DNA of 46,091 bases, taken from positions 1-46,091 of the forward strand of contig JACXVB010000021.1 in NCBI GenBank assembly GCA_014763615.1, written 5' to 3'. This stretch comes from Sphingobacteriales bacterium. Its GTDB lineage: Bacteria > Bacteroidota > Bacteroidia > Sphingobacteriales > Sphingobacteriaceae. A model generated the notes under the pieces. It was given only the letters and a program-made list of their open reading frames with translations, did not search any database and had not been told where the DNA came from. Below are positions 24,619 through 32,498 of the stretch, piece after piece (the stretch's first letter is position 1; each line of letters starts with the position of its first letter). The position numbers and the translations under genes were made by a program.

Positions 24619-26142
24619 ATGAAAATATTTAATTATAAAAAGAGCATCATCGCAGTAATGGTGATCTCTATCCTTTCATCCTTGGCGGGATGTAAAAAAG
24701 ACTTTTTGAATAGAGAAACTCAAGGAGCTTATAATCAGGATAATTACCCATATCCTCAAGGTTCCGGACCGTATGACCAATTTATTAACGGGGCGTATTC
24801 TGTTTTAAGAAGTTTTAACGTCACTGTGTGGCCTTTTGTAGGTATTGTAAGCATCAGAAGTGATGATGCTGACAAGGGAAGTACGCCAGCAGATAGTGGA
24901 GATCAAATTCAAATGGATGCCCTAAGCATTACGCCAAGTAATGGTTTGGTTGATGCTTTTTGGACAGGTCATTACGATTTAATCAATAAATGTAATTTTG
25001 TTTTAGAACGTGTAGCTAATGATCCTAATCCAAACACACCTGAAAACTTAAAAATTGCAGCACAAGCTGAAGCTAGATTTTTGAGAGGTTATGCCTATTT
25101 TATGTTAGTTAGAAGTTATGGTAGAGTACCTTTGGTAGATACCGTAATTACTAAATCAGCAGCAGAAGCCAACATTCCTCAAAGCCAACCAGCAGCTATT
25201 TATCAGTTTATAGAAAATGATTTAAATTTTGCTGCTGCCAATTTACCGGCTAGTTATGATGCTAAGTTTGTGGGTAAAGTAACTAGCGGAGCGGCCAACG
25301 GTTTGCTCGCTAAAGTTTATTTATATCAACAAAAATGGGCTCAAGCAATGGATGCGGCCAATAAAGTGATGACCTCTGGTCAATACGATCTTTCTACCCC
25401 TTATGCTCAAATTTTCAATGAAAGTGGTGAAAATTCTAAGGAATCAGTTTTTGAGGTACAAGCAACAGCTACCCCATCAAATCCTACTGCTTATGGTTGT
25501 CAGTACAGTAACGTTCAAGGCGTTAGAGGAACAGGTCAATGGGATTTAGGTTGGGGATTTAATGTGCCTAGTACTGCTTTAGAGTCAGCTTTTGAACCTA
25601 ACGATCCAAGAAAAGCAAGAACAATTTTATATGCTGGTGGAACCTCTATTTTCGGAGAAGCAATTCCTGCTGGTTTACCTAATCCAAGATACAACAACAA
25701 GGTTTATACAGATCCGGCAAGAAGAGCCCAAATTGGTAACCGTTTTGGATTTTGGAACAATGTTCGCCTTTTACGTTATGCAGATGTGGTTTTGATGTAT
25801 GCAGAAGCTGCTAATGAACTAGGAGGAGCAACCAATACCACCAATGCTTTGGCGGCATTAAATAGTGTAAGAGCTAGAGCTAGAGGAGGTGATAATACTA
25901 TTCTTCCTGATGTGACTACAACAGATCAAGCAACTCTTCGTGATGCTATTCGTCATGAAAGAAGAGTAGAATTAGGAATGGAACACGAACGTTTCTTTGA
26001 TATTGTAAGATGGGGGATTGCTGCGGATGTGTTACAACAACAAGGCAAAACTTTCATCGTTGGCAAAAACGAATTATTGCCTATTCCGCAAAATCAAATA
26101 GATTTAAGTAAAGGTACTTTAACTCAAAATCCTGGTTACTAA
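24619..26142 (+). CDS. SusD/RagB-family glycan-binding lipoprotein (PUL 1)
   Basis: A surface lipoprotein of ~507 residues that caps the SusC channel and binds the oligosaccharide. I prefer the ATG at 24619 (MKIFNYKKS) because it gives a compact type II signal peptide ending LAGC; an ATG at 24598 adds seven residues. KKD follows the Cys, a charged pattern used in Bacteroidota to send lipoproteins to the cell surface. SusD features are the TPR-like helices (ARFLRGYAYFMLVRSYGRVPLVD) (parts), the signature ERRVELGMEHERFFDIVRWG and the C-terminal LLPIPQNQIDLSKGTLTQNPGY (parts). It is tightly coupled to susC and followed 11 bp later by the LamG lipoprotein gene. Confidence 0.95.
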   Translation: MKIFNYKKSIIAVMVISILSSLAGCKKDFLNRETQGAYNQDNYPYPQGSGPYDQFINGAYSVLRSFNVTVWPFVGIVSIRSDDADKGSTPADSGDQIQMDALSITPSNGLVDAFWTGHYDLINKCNFVLERVANDPNPNTPENLKIAAQAEARFLRGYAYFMLVRSYGRVPLVDTVITKSAAEANIPQSQPAAIYQFIENDLNFAAANLPASYDAKFVGKVTSGAANGLLAKVYLYQQKWAQAMDAANKVMTSGQYDLSTPYAQIFNESGENSKESVFEVQATATPSNPTAYGCQYSNVQGVRGTGQWDLGWGFNVPSTALESAFEPNDPRKARTILYAGGTSIFGEAIPAGLPNPRYNNKVYTDPARRAQIGNRFGFWNNVRLLRYADVVLMYAEAANELGGATNTTNALAALNSVRARARGGDNTILPDVTTTDQATLRDAIRHERRVELGMEHERFFDIVRWGIAADVLQQQGKTFIVGKNELLPIPQNQIDLSKGTLTQNPGY

Positions 26143-26153
26143 ACTTTAAAATT

Positions 26154-27053
26154 ATGAAAATTAAACTATTAAATATAAATCAGTTGATGATAGCAGCAGT
26201 AGTTGCTTTTGCTACATCATCTTGTAAAAAGGATGGTAATCCTAACAACTTACCTCCTGTATCAGCCGCTCAATACGAAGGCACTATAGATGGGTATAAG
26301 AGTTCTGATGATATTTTCCCCAATAATTTAGTAGCTTATTGGTCTTTTGATGCAGATGAAAAGGAAACTAAGAGCGGAACAGCACCAACTGCTATGGCTA
26401 ATAATACTTTGATCAATGGAGGTGTAAGAGGAAAAGCATTAGGCTTAAATAATGGTTATTTATATTATGGAACCCAATTTAATGCGTTTAAGGCTGATGC
26501 TTTCAAAAGTTTCACTATTAGTACTTGGGTACAAATTTTAAATAATGGCACAACAAAAACCATGTTATTTCAAATTGCTAGACCAGGGATGTTCAGTGGA
26601 AATTTAGATTTTATCTTAGAAACCAATGCCAACCCAGCATCTAATACAGATCGGATTAGTATTCATCCTACTTTTGCTACTGTTGGAGGTGGTCGCCAAG
26701 ATAATATCAATAATTATGGAGCTGTAAACCTATCACCAAAAATTGGTGCCAATAAATGGACCAATATCTTGTTGACGTATGATGGTTCAACTGGGGTGTT
26801 TAATATTTGGGCTGATGGTGTGAAAATGGGTAACTATCCAAACAGAGGAACAGGTAATAACTTGTTCAAATCTTCGGAACCCAATGAGGTAATTATTGGT
26901 GGTAATTATAACGTAATTCCAGGTAAATCCGTGAATACGGATGCTTCTTATGCCGCCATGCAAGGTAATATTGATGAAATTAGAGTATTTAATACAGCGT
27001 TACCAGACGCACACATAAAAGCCTTATTTAATTTAGGTTTAGCAGGTAAATAA
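26154..27053 (+). CDS. LamG-fold surface glycan-binding lipoprotein (PUL 1)
   Basis: A 299-residue lipoprotein. Its signal peptide ends ATSSC, followed by KKDG. A concanavalin-like LamG/laminin-G_3 jelly roll covers residues ~60-295: LVAYWSFDADEKETKSG, FTISTWVQI, KWTNILLTYDG, FNIWADGVKMG, GNIDEIRVFNTALPDAHIKALF. It sits where SusE/F-like surface glycan-binding proteins are encoded, right after susD, and no catalytic residues are visible. A role in holding the glucan at the cell surface is inferred. It is followed by a terminator-like hairpin, so it is the last gene of the highly expressed binding/transport section. Confidence 0.85.
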   Translation: MKIKLLNINQLMIAAVVAFATSSCKKDGNPNNLPPVSAAQYEGTIDGYKSSDDIFPNNLVAYWSFDADEKETKSGTAPTAMANNTLINGGVRGKALGLNNGYLYYGTQFNAFKADAFKSFTISTWVQILNNGTTKTMLFQIARPGMFSGNLDFILETNANPASNTDRISIHPTFATVGGGRQDNINNYGAVNLSPKIGANKWTNILLTYDGSTGVFNIWADGVKMGNYPNRGTGNNLFKSSEPNEVIIGGNYNVIPGKSVNTDASYAAMQGNIDEIRVFNTALPDAHIKALFNLGLAGK

Positions 27054-27075
27054 ATAAGTTTGAGAATTGGTTTAG

Positions 27076-27105
27076 GGGATGCCAATAAGAGAGGCATCCC
27101 TTTTT
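27076..27105 (+). terminator. Terminator/attenuator between binding and enzyme genes
   Basis: GGGATGCC (27076-27083) and GGCATCCC (27093-27100) form an 8-bp G+C-rich stem followed by TTTTT. It lies 22 bp after the LamG gene stop and 20 bp before the first GH144 gene, which is in the same direction. It probably lets part of the transcription continue, lowering enzyme levels relative to SusCD. Confidence 0.8.
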
Positions 27106-27124
27106 CATAAAAACTTTAGTAGCA

Positions 27125-28765
27125 TTGAACCGAATTAGATTTTTCTTGATTTTCTTTTGTGGTGCCTTAGTCGCCTGCAAAAAAGATAATGTACCTAAAA
27201 TAACAGATACCTCATTAGCATTTACTGTAAATGGTGTTTACAATGGAAGTTTAACTTACAAGGGTGTTAATTTAAAACCCAAAATACAACTCAATTTTAG
27301 TGAAGCAGTAGATTCTACTTCTTTTTCACAGGCTATTAAACTCACAAATAGCGGTTTCGCAGTTCCTTTAAGCTTTCAATTGAGCTCTGATAAATTACAT
27401 TTAGACCTTATCCCTAAAAATAATTTGATGGGTTTAGCTGCCTATCAGTTAGCTATTAATCCGATCCTTAAAACTACCTCAGGTGGCGTTTTATTAAATC
27501 CAATCACCATCAGTTTAAATACTGGTATTGATTCTACTGATAAATTTCCAAGAATTAGTGATGATGAATTGCTCACTAAAATTCAACAGCAAACCTTTGC
27601 TTATTTTTGGGATTTTGGGCATCCTACTTCTGGAATGGCTCGTGAGCGAAATAATTCAGGTGATGTAGTAACAACTGGGGGTACAGGTTTCGGTATCATG
27701 GCAATGATAGCTGCGGTAAATCTAGGTTTTATTACTCGAGCTGATGCCAATGCGAGGATACAGAAGATCATTAATTTTCTAAAAACAGCCGATAAATTTC
27801 ATGGAGTTTTTCCGCATTGGATGAATGGAAATACGGGTAAAGTAATTCCATTTAGTACCAAAGATGATGGAGCTGATTTGGTGGAAACTTCTTTTTTAAT
27901 GGAAGGCTTACTGGTCGCTCGCCAATATTTTTCAGGTACTTTAACTTCCGAGCAAACCTTAAGAAATGATGTAAATCAACTATACCAATCGGTAGAATGG
28001 GATTGGTTTAGACAAAATGATAGTCAGCAATTATATTGGCATTGGAGTCCAAATTATAATTGGGAAATGAATATGCCAGTATCCGGTTGGAATGAGGCTT
28101 TAATGGTTTATGTTTTAGCAGCATCGTCTCCAACACATAGCATTCCAAAATCTGTGTATGATAATGGTTGGGCTAAAAATGGATCAATAAAAAATGGTCA
28201 AACTTTTTATGGAACCGTACTTCCTTTAGGTCCAAATTTAGGCGGACCTTTATTCTTTGAGCATTATTCTTTTATGGCATTAAATCCTTTAAAACTTAGT
28301 GATGCTAATGCCAATTATAATCAACAAGTAAAAGCGCATACCAAAATTAATTTAGCTTATGTTATTAGTAATCCTAAAAAATTTTATGGTTACAGTGCAG
28401 ATTGTTGGGGTTTAACAGCAAGTGATATTAGTGGTGGCTATACCGCTAGCTCTCCAAATAACGATGGAGGCTTTATTGCACCAACAGCCGCGATATCTTC
28501 TTTACCTTATACCCCCGAAGAATCAATGAGAGCAATAAGATTTTTTTATTACAAATTGGGTGATCAATTATGGGGCACTTACGGTTTTAAAGATGCTTTT
28601 TCTTTAGATCAACCTTGGTTTGCAGATTCTTATCTGGCGATAGATCAAGGTCCTGAAATGGTGATGATAGAAAATTACCGATCGCAATTGATTTGGAATT
28701 TATTTATGAGTTGCCCTGAAGTACAAGCGGGCTTGCAAAAATTACAATTTCAAATTATCAATTAA
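27125..28765 (+). CDS. GH144-type endo-beta-1,2-glucanase, lipoprotein with Big_5 domain
   Basis: A 546-residue lipoprotein. It starts with TTG (no ATG precedes the lipobox LVAC), followed by KKD. Residues ~28-130 form a bacterial Ig-like Big_5 domain. Residues ~145-540 are the (alpha/alpha)6 domain called 'glucoamylase' (PF10091), typified by the Chitinophaga pinensis endo-beta-1,2-glucanase of GH144. Conserved blocks include FPHWMNGNTGKVIPF, DDGADLVETSFLMEGL, LYWHWSPNYNWEMNMPVSGWNEALMVY (parts), GGPLFFEHYSF and IDQGPEMVMIENYRS. Acidic residues in DDGADLVETSF and WNEAL are candidates for catalysis. The lipid anchor and LES-like residues suggest it cuts long glucan at the cell surface. Paralogue directly downstream. 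Confidence 0.85.
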   Translation: MNRIRFFLIFFCGALVACKKDNVPKITDTSLAFTVNGVYNGSLTYKGVNLKPKIQLNFSEAVDSTSFSQAIKLTNSGFAVPLSFQLSSDKLHLDLIPKNNLMGLAAYQLAINPILKTTSGGVLLNPITISLNTGIDSTDKFPRISDDELLTKIQQQTFAYFWDFGHPTSGMARERNNSGDVVTTGGTGFGIMAMIAAVNLGFITRADANARIQKIINFLKTADKFHGVFPHWMNGNTGKVIPFSTKDDGADLVETSFLMEGLLVARQYFSGTLTSEQTLRNDVNQLYQSVEWDWFRQNDSQQLYWHWSPNYNWEMNMPVSGWNEALMVYVLAASSPTHSIPKSVYDNGWAKNGSIKNGQTFYGTVLPLGPNLGGPLFFEHYSFMALNPLKLSDANANYNQQVKAHTKINLAYVISNPKKFYGYSADCWGLTASDISGGYTASSPNNDGGFIAPTAAISSLPYTPEESMRAIRFFYYKLGDQLWGTYGFKDAFSLDQPWFADSYLAIDQGPEMVMIENYRSQLIWNLFMSCPEVQAGLQKLQFQIIN

Positions 28766-30111
28766 TGAAAATAAAATCCTATATCACAGGACTTCTACTA
28801 TGCTTTTTCTGCGGCCAGTTTACCAAAGCGGCAAGCTTACCAAAAGACAGTCTGTCTGATGATGCTTTAATAGACTTAGTACAACGTCAAACTTTTCAAT
28901 ATTTTTGGTCAGGGGCAGAGCCACATTCGGGGGCAGCCCGAGAGCGTATTCATACCGACGGTAAATATCCCGAAAATGATCAAAACATTGTAGCTACAGG
29001 TGCAACTGGTTTTGGATTAATGGCACTCATTAGCGGGATAGATAGAGGATACGTCAGTAGAAAAGATGGCGTACAAAGATTGTACAAGGTATTAAATTTT
29101 CTATCCAAAGCAGATCGTTTTCACGGTGCCTGGCCACATTGGATGGTTGGCGAAACCGGAAAAGTAAAACCTTTTTCTAATTTTGATGATGGCGGAGATT
29201 TGGTAGAAACTTCTTTTATCGCTCAAGGACTTATCTGCGTTAAGCAATATTTCAAGAATGGAAATCAAACAGAGAAGTCACTTTCAGCTTTAGCGAATCA
29301 ACTTTGGAAAGGAATTGATTTTGATTGGTACAGAAATGGTAAAAATATTTTGTACTGGCATTGGAGCCCAGGTTATGCCTGGAAGATGAATTTTCCAGTA
29401 CACGGTTATAATGAATGTCTAGTGATGTATGTTCTAGGAGCTTCATCGCCTACGCATCCCATCCATAAGATTGTTTATGACGAAGGATGGGCATCTAATG
29501 GAGAAATTAAATCTCCAAGATCCTATGATGGAATAAAGTTGCAACTTTTTCATCAAGGTAATGCGCCACATGGTGGACCTTTATTTTGGGCACATTACTC
29601 TTTTTTGGGTTTAGCGCCACAAGGTTTAGTTGATGGTTTAAATATTGATTATGGGATGGAAACCAAAAACCAGGCATTAATCAATTATCAATGGTGTGTA
29701 GATAACCCATTGAATTTTAAAGGCTATGGAAAAAATAGTTGGGGTTTAACTTCTAGTTATTCTATTAAGGGCTATGCAGGTCATGCACCTCAAACGGGAA
29801 GTGATTTAGGAGTGATTGCTCCAACCGCTGCAATTTCATCCATCGTTTACACCCCTAAAGAATCTATTGCTGCCATCCGTTATTGGTATGAGGATAGAAA
29901 ATCACAACTATGGGGAAAATATGGTTTTTATGATGCTTTTAGCGATACCGGAAATTGGTATTCTACCGGGTATTTAGGTATCGATCAAGGTCCTGAAGTG
30001 GTGATGTTAGAGAATTACAGAAGCGGTCTGCTTTGGAAATTATTTATGAATGATCCTGATGTACAGGCTGGGCTTAAAAAACTTGATTTTAAAAGTCCTT
30101 ATTTAAAGTAA
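28765..30111 (+). CDS. GH144-type endo-beta-1,2-glucanase, probably periplasmic
   Basis: A 448-residue paralogue of the upstream enzyme with the same domain (FQYFWSGAEPHSGAARER, WPHWMVGETGKVKPF, DDGGDLVETSFIAQGL, LYWHWSPGYAWKMNFPV, WNEAL replaced by YNECL, GGPLFWAHYSF, IDQGPEVVMLENYRS). It has no Ig-like domain and no lipobox. The signal peptide (MKIKSYITGLLLCFFCGQFTKA) looks like a type I signal, so the enzyme is probably soluble in the periplasm and would cut imported oligosaccharides. Its start overlaps the preceding stop (TAATG), so the pair is translated together. GH144 assignment follows the family; activity is inferred. Confidence 0.85.
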   Translation: MKIKSYITGLLLCFFCGQFTKAASLPKDSLSDDALIDLVQRQTFQYFWSGAEPHSGAARERIHTDGKYPENDQNIVATGATGFGLMALISGIDRGYVSRKDGVQRLYKVLNFLSKADRFHGAWPHWMVGETGKVKPFSNFDDGGDLVETSFIAQGLICVKQYFKNGNQTEKSLSALANQLWKGIDFDWYRNGKNILYWHWSPGYAWKMNFPVHGYNECLVMYVLGASSPTHPIHKIVYDEGWASNGEIKSPRSYDGIKLQLFHQGNAPHGGPLFWAHYSFLGLAPQGLVDGLNIDYGMETKNQALINYQWCVDNPLNFKGYGKNSWGLTSSYSIKGYAGHAPQTGSDLGVIAPTAAISSIVYTPKESIAAIRYWYEDRKSQLWGKYGFYDAFSDTGNWYSTGYLGIDQGPEVVMLENYRSGLLWKLFMNDPDVQAGLKKLDFKSPYLK

Positions 30112-30112
30112 G

Positions 30113-31834
30113 ATGAAAAAAATAGTATTGAGTTTAGGTATGGGGATGTTGATGGTGTTATCTACAATGGCGCAAGATCATCAAATGGAAACCTATTGTA
30201 ATCCCATTAATCTCGACTATACTTATATGATTTATAATGCCAATCAGGATATTTCTTACCGTTCAGGTGCTGATCCTGCGGTGGTGAAATTTAGAGGCGA
30301 ATATTACCTATTCGTTACTCGTTCGTTAGGTTATTGGCACTCAACTGATTTAACCAATTGGGATTTCATCACACCAGAAAAATGGTATTTTCAAGGTTCA
30401 AATGCTCCTGCGGCCCATAATTATAAAGATTCGGTTTTATATGTTACCGGTGATCCATCTGGTTCCATGAGTATCCTTTACACGGATAATCCTAAGAAGG
30501 GAGATTGGAAAGCAGTGCCTTCTATCCTTAATGATTTACAAGATCCAGATCTATTTATTGATGATGACGGGAAGGCTTATATGTTTTGGGGTTCCTCTAA
30601 TGTTTATCCTATAAGAGGCGTAGAACTGGATAAAAATCATCGTTTTCAGCCAGTCGGAAAACCAGTTGCTTTATTTAATTTAGATGAAGCTCATCATGGA
30701 TGGGAGCGTTTTGGAGAAAATCATTCCTCTAAAATGGAGGGCTACATGGAAGGTGCTTGGCTAACCAAACACGATGGTAAATATTACATGCAATACGCTG
30801 CGCCAGGTACTGAGTTTAATGTTTATGGCGACGGAGTTTATATAGCTGATCATCCACTAGGTCCGTATCGTTATGCGCCTAATAATCCAGTTTTTTATAA
30901 GCCGGGGGGCTTTATTAACGGAGCGGGTCATGGAAGTACGGTGCTAGGGCCAGGAAACCAATTTTGGCATTTTGCTTCTATGGCAGTGTCTGTAAATGTC
31001 AACTGGGAGCGAAGATTATGTATGTTCCCCACTTGGTTTGGAGATGATGGTTTGATGTATGGGAATACCGATTTTGGAGATTATCCTCATTATAACCCAG
31101 CATTACCACAATATCATGGGGCATTCCGTGGTTGGATGTTGCTATCCTATCAAAAGCCTGTTCAGGCATCTTCAACAGTTGATACTTTTTCTGCTAAAAA
31201 CGTGGTGGATGAAAACGTAAAATCCTTTTGGTTAGCTCAAAATAACAACAATCAACAATGGTTACAGATTGATTTACAGCAAGCGGCCACAGTATATGCT
31301 GTTCAACTTAATTATCACGATTATCTTTCTAACCTATACGGCAGGCCAGCAGGTTTACATCACAGATACCTCATTATGGGATCATTAGATGGTGAAACCT
31401 GGGAAACTTTGGTAGATCGTTCTCAGAATTTTAAAGATGTTCCTAACGATTATGTAGAGCTATCAAAACCTCAAAAAGTGCGCTACATCAAATATCAAAA
31501 TATAGAAATTCCTACCCCTCATTTAGCGATTTCGGGACTAAGGGTATTTGGTTTAGGCGCTGGAGAAAAACCTGCGTCAGTGAAAAATTTTAAAGTACAA
31601 AGACAAGCAGATCAACGAAATGCATTACTCACCTGGCAGCCTGTTAAAAATGCACAAGGCTATAATATCAAATGGGGTGCTGATGCTAATCATCTATCAC
31701 ACAGTTGGATGGTTTACGGAGAAAATGAATTGTTGCTGAGAAGTTTAGATGATCATCAGGATTACTATTTCTCCATAGAAGCTTTTAATGAAAATGGAAT
31801 ATCAAAATTATTAACACCTATTAAAGAAAATTAA
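30113..31834 (+). CDS. GH43-like glycosidase with discoidin and fibronectin III domains
   Basis: A 573-residue secreted protein. Signal peptide MKKIVLSLGMGMLMVLSTMA. A five-bladed GH43-type domain (~30-345) carries the usual acidic triad: Asp54 in SGADPAVVKF, Asp144 in LQDPDLFIDDDGKAYMFWG, and Glu213 in YMEGAWLTKHDGKYYMQYA. An F5/8-type C (CBM32-like) domain covers ~350-480 (NVVDENVKSFWLAQ, QWLQIDLQQAATVYAVQLNY (parts), VRYIKYQNIE), and a fibronectin III domain covers ~490-570. GH43 enzymes usually remove arabinose, xylose or galactose, none of which belongs to plain beta-1,2-glucan. Here it may trim a side group or have an unusual linkage. It lies 1 bp after the second GH144 gene. Confidence 0.8.
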   Translation: MKKIVLSLGMGMLMVLSTMAQDHQMETYCNPINLDYTYMIYNANQDISYRSGADPAVVKFRGEYYLFVTRSLGYWHSTDLTNWDFITPEKWYFQGSNAPAAHNYKDSVLYVTGDPSGSMSILYTDNPKKGDWKAVPSILNDLQDPDLFIDDDGKAYMFWGSSNVYPIRGVELDKNHRFQPVGKPVALFNLDEAHHGWERFGENHSSKMEGYMEGAWLTKHDGKYYMQYAAPGTEFNVYGDGVYIADHPLGPYRYAPNNPVFYKPGGFINGAGHGSTVLGPGNQFWHFASMAVSVNVNWERRLCMFPTWFGDDGLMYGNTDFGDYPHYNPALPQYHGAFRGWMLLSYQKPVQASSTVDTFSAKNVVDENVKSFWLAQNNNNQQWLQIDLQQAATVYAVQLNYHDYLSNLYGRPAGLHHRYLIMGSLDGETWETLVDRSQNFKDVPNDYVELSKPQKVRYIKYQNIEIPTPHLAISGLRVFGLGAGEKPASVKNFKVQRQADQRNALLTWQPVKNAQGYNIKWGADANHLSHSWMVYGENELLLRSLDDHQDYYFSIEAFNENGISKLLTPIKEN

Positions 31835-31835
31835 A

Positions 31836-32498
31836 ATGAAATTAAAAATCATTCTTGTTCTTCTGTCAGTTCTATTTTCGACCTACACATTTGCACAAGT
31901 AAATGCGCCATTTTTAAATGAAATCCAAGCTTTTAAACAAAAAGACCAACAATCTATGCCTGCAAGCGGAGGTGTTTTGTTTTTAGGAAGCTCATCCATT
32001 AGAAAATGGGAAAACCTAGAAGAGGTATTTAAAAATTATCATGCGATTAACCGAGGTTTTGGTGGGTCGCAATTGAATGATGCCATATACTATGCAGATG
32101 ATATTATCTTCCCCTACCATCCCAGCCAAATAATAATATATAGTGGTGAAAATGATATTGCAGCAGGTGTTGATCCAGAAACCGTGTCCGATCGATTCAA
32201 AATACTTTTTAATTTAATCCGAAAAAAAATGCCAGAAGTAAGCATATCTTTTATTTCCTTAAAACCAAGCATCAGTCGCGAAAAATTCTCTCCTCAATTC
32301 ATTTATACTAATGAATTAATCAAAAGTTTTATCTCAAACCAACAAAATGCCCATTATATAGATGTTTACCAACCGATGATCTCTGATAAAGAGTTTAAAG
32401 AAATGTTTTTAGAAGATAAGCTCCATATGAATCAAAAAGGATATGATATTTGGACAAAATCCATCACTCCATATTTAAAGAAAAATAACCTTAAATGA
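31836..32498 (+). CDS. Secreted SGNH/GDSL-family hydrolase (probable esterase)
   Basis: A 220-residue protein with signal peptide MKLKIILVLLSVLFSTYTFA. It has the four SGNH blocks: FLGSSSIRKW (Ser53 nucleophile; GSS in place of GDS), NRGFGGSQL (Gly), YSGENDIAAG (Asn) and EDKLHMNQKGY (Asp194 and His197). Many PUL members of this family remove acetyl groups from glycans; the acyl group here is not known. The position inside a glucanase PUL suggests it removes ester decorations so that the GH144 and GH3 enzymes can act. It overlaps the GH3 gene by 4 bases (ATGA). Confidence 0.85.
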   Translation: MKLKIILVLLSVLFSTYTFAQVNAPFLNEIQAFKQKDQQSMPASGGVLFLGSSSIRKWENLEEVFKNYHAINRGFGGSQLNDAIYYADDIIFPYHPSQIIIYSGENDIAAGVDPETVSDRFKILFNLIRKKMPEVSISFISLKPSISREKFSPQFIYTNELIKSFISNQQNAHYIDVYQPMISDKEFKEMFLEDKLHMNQKGYDIWTKSITPYLKKNNLK

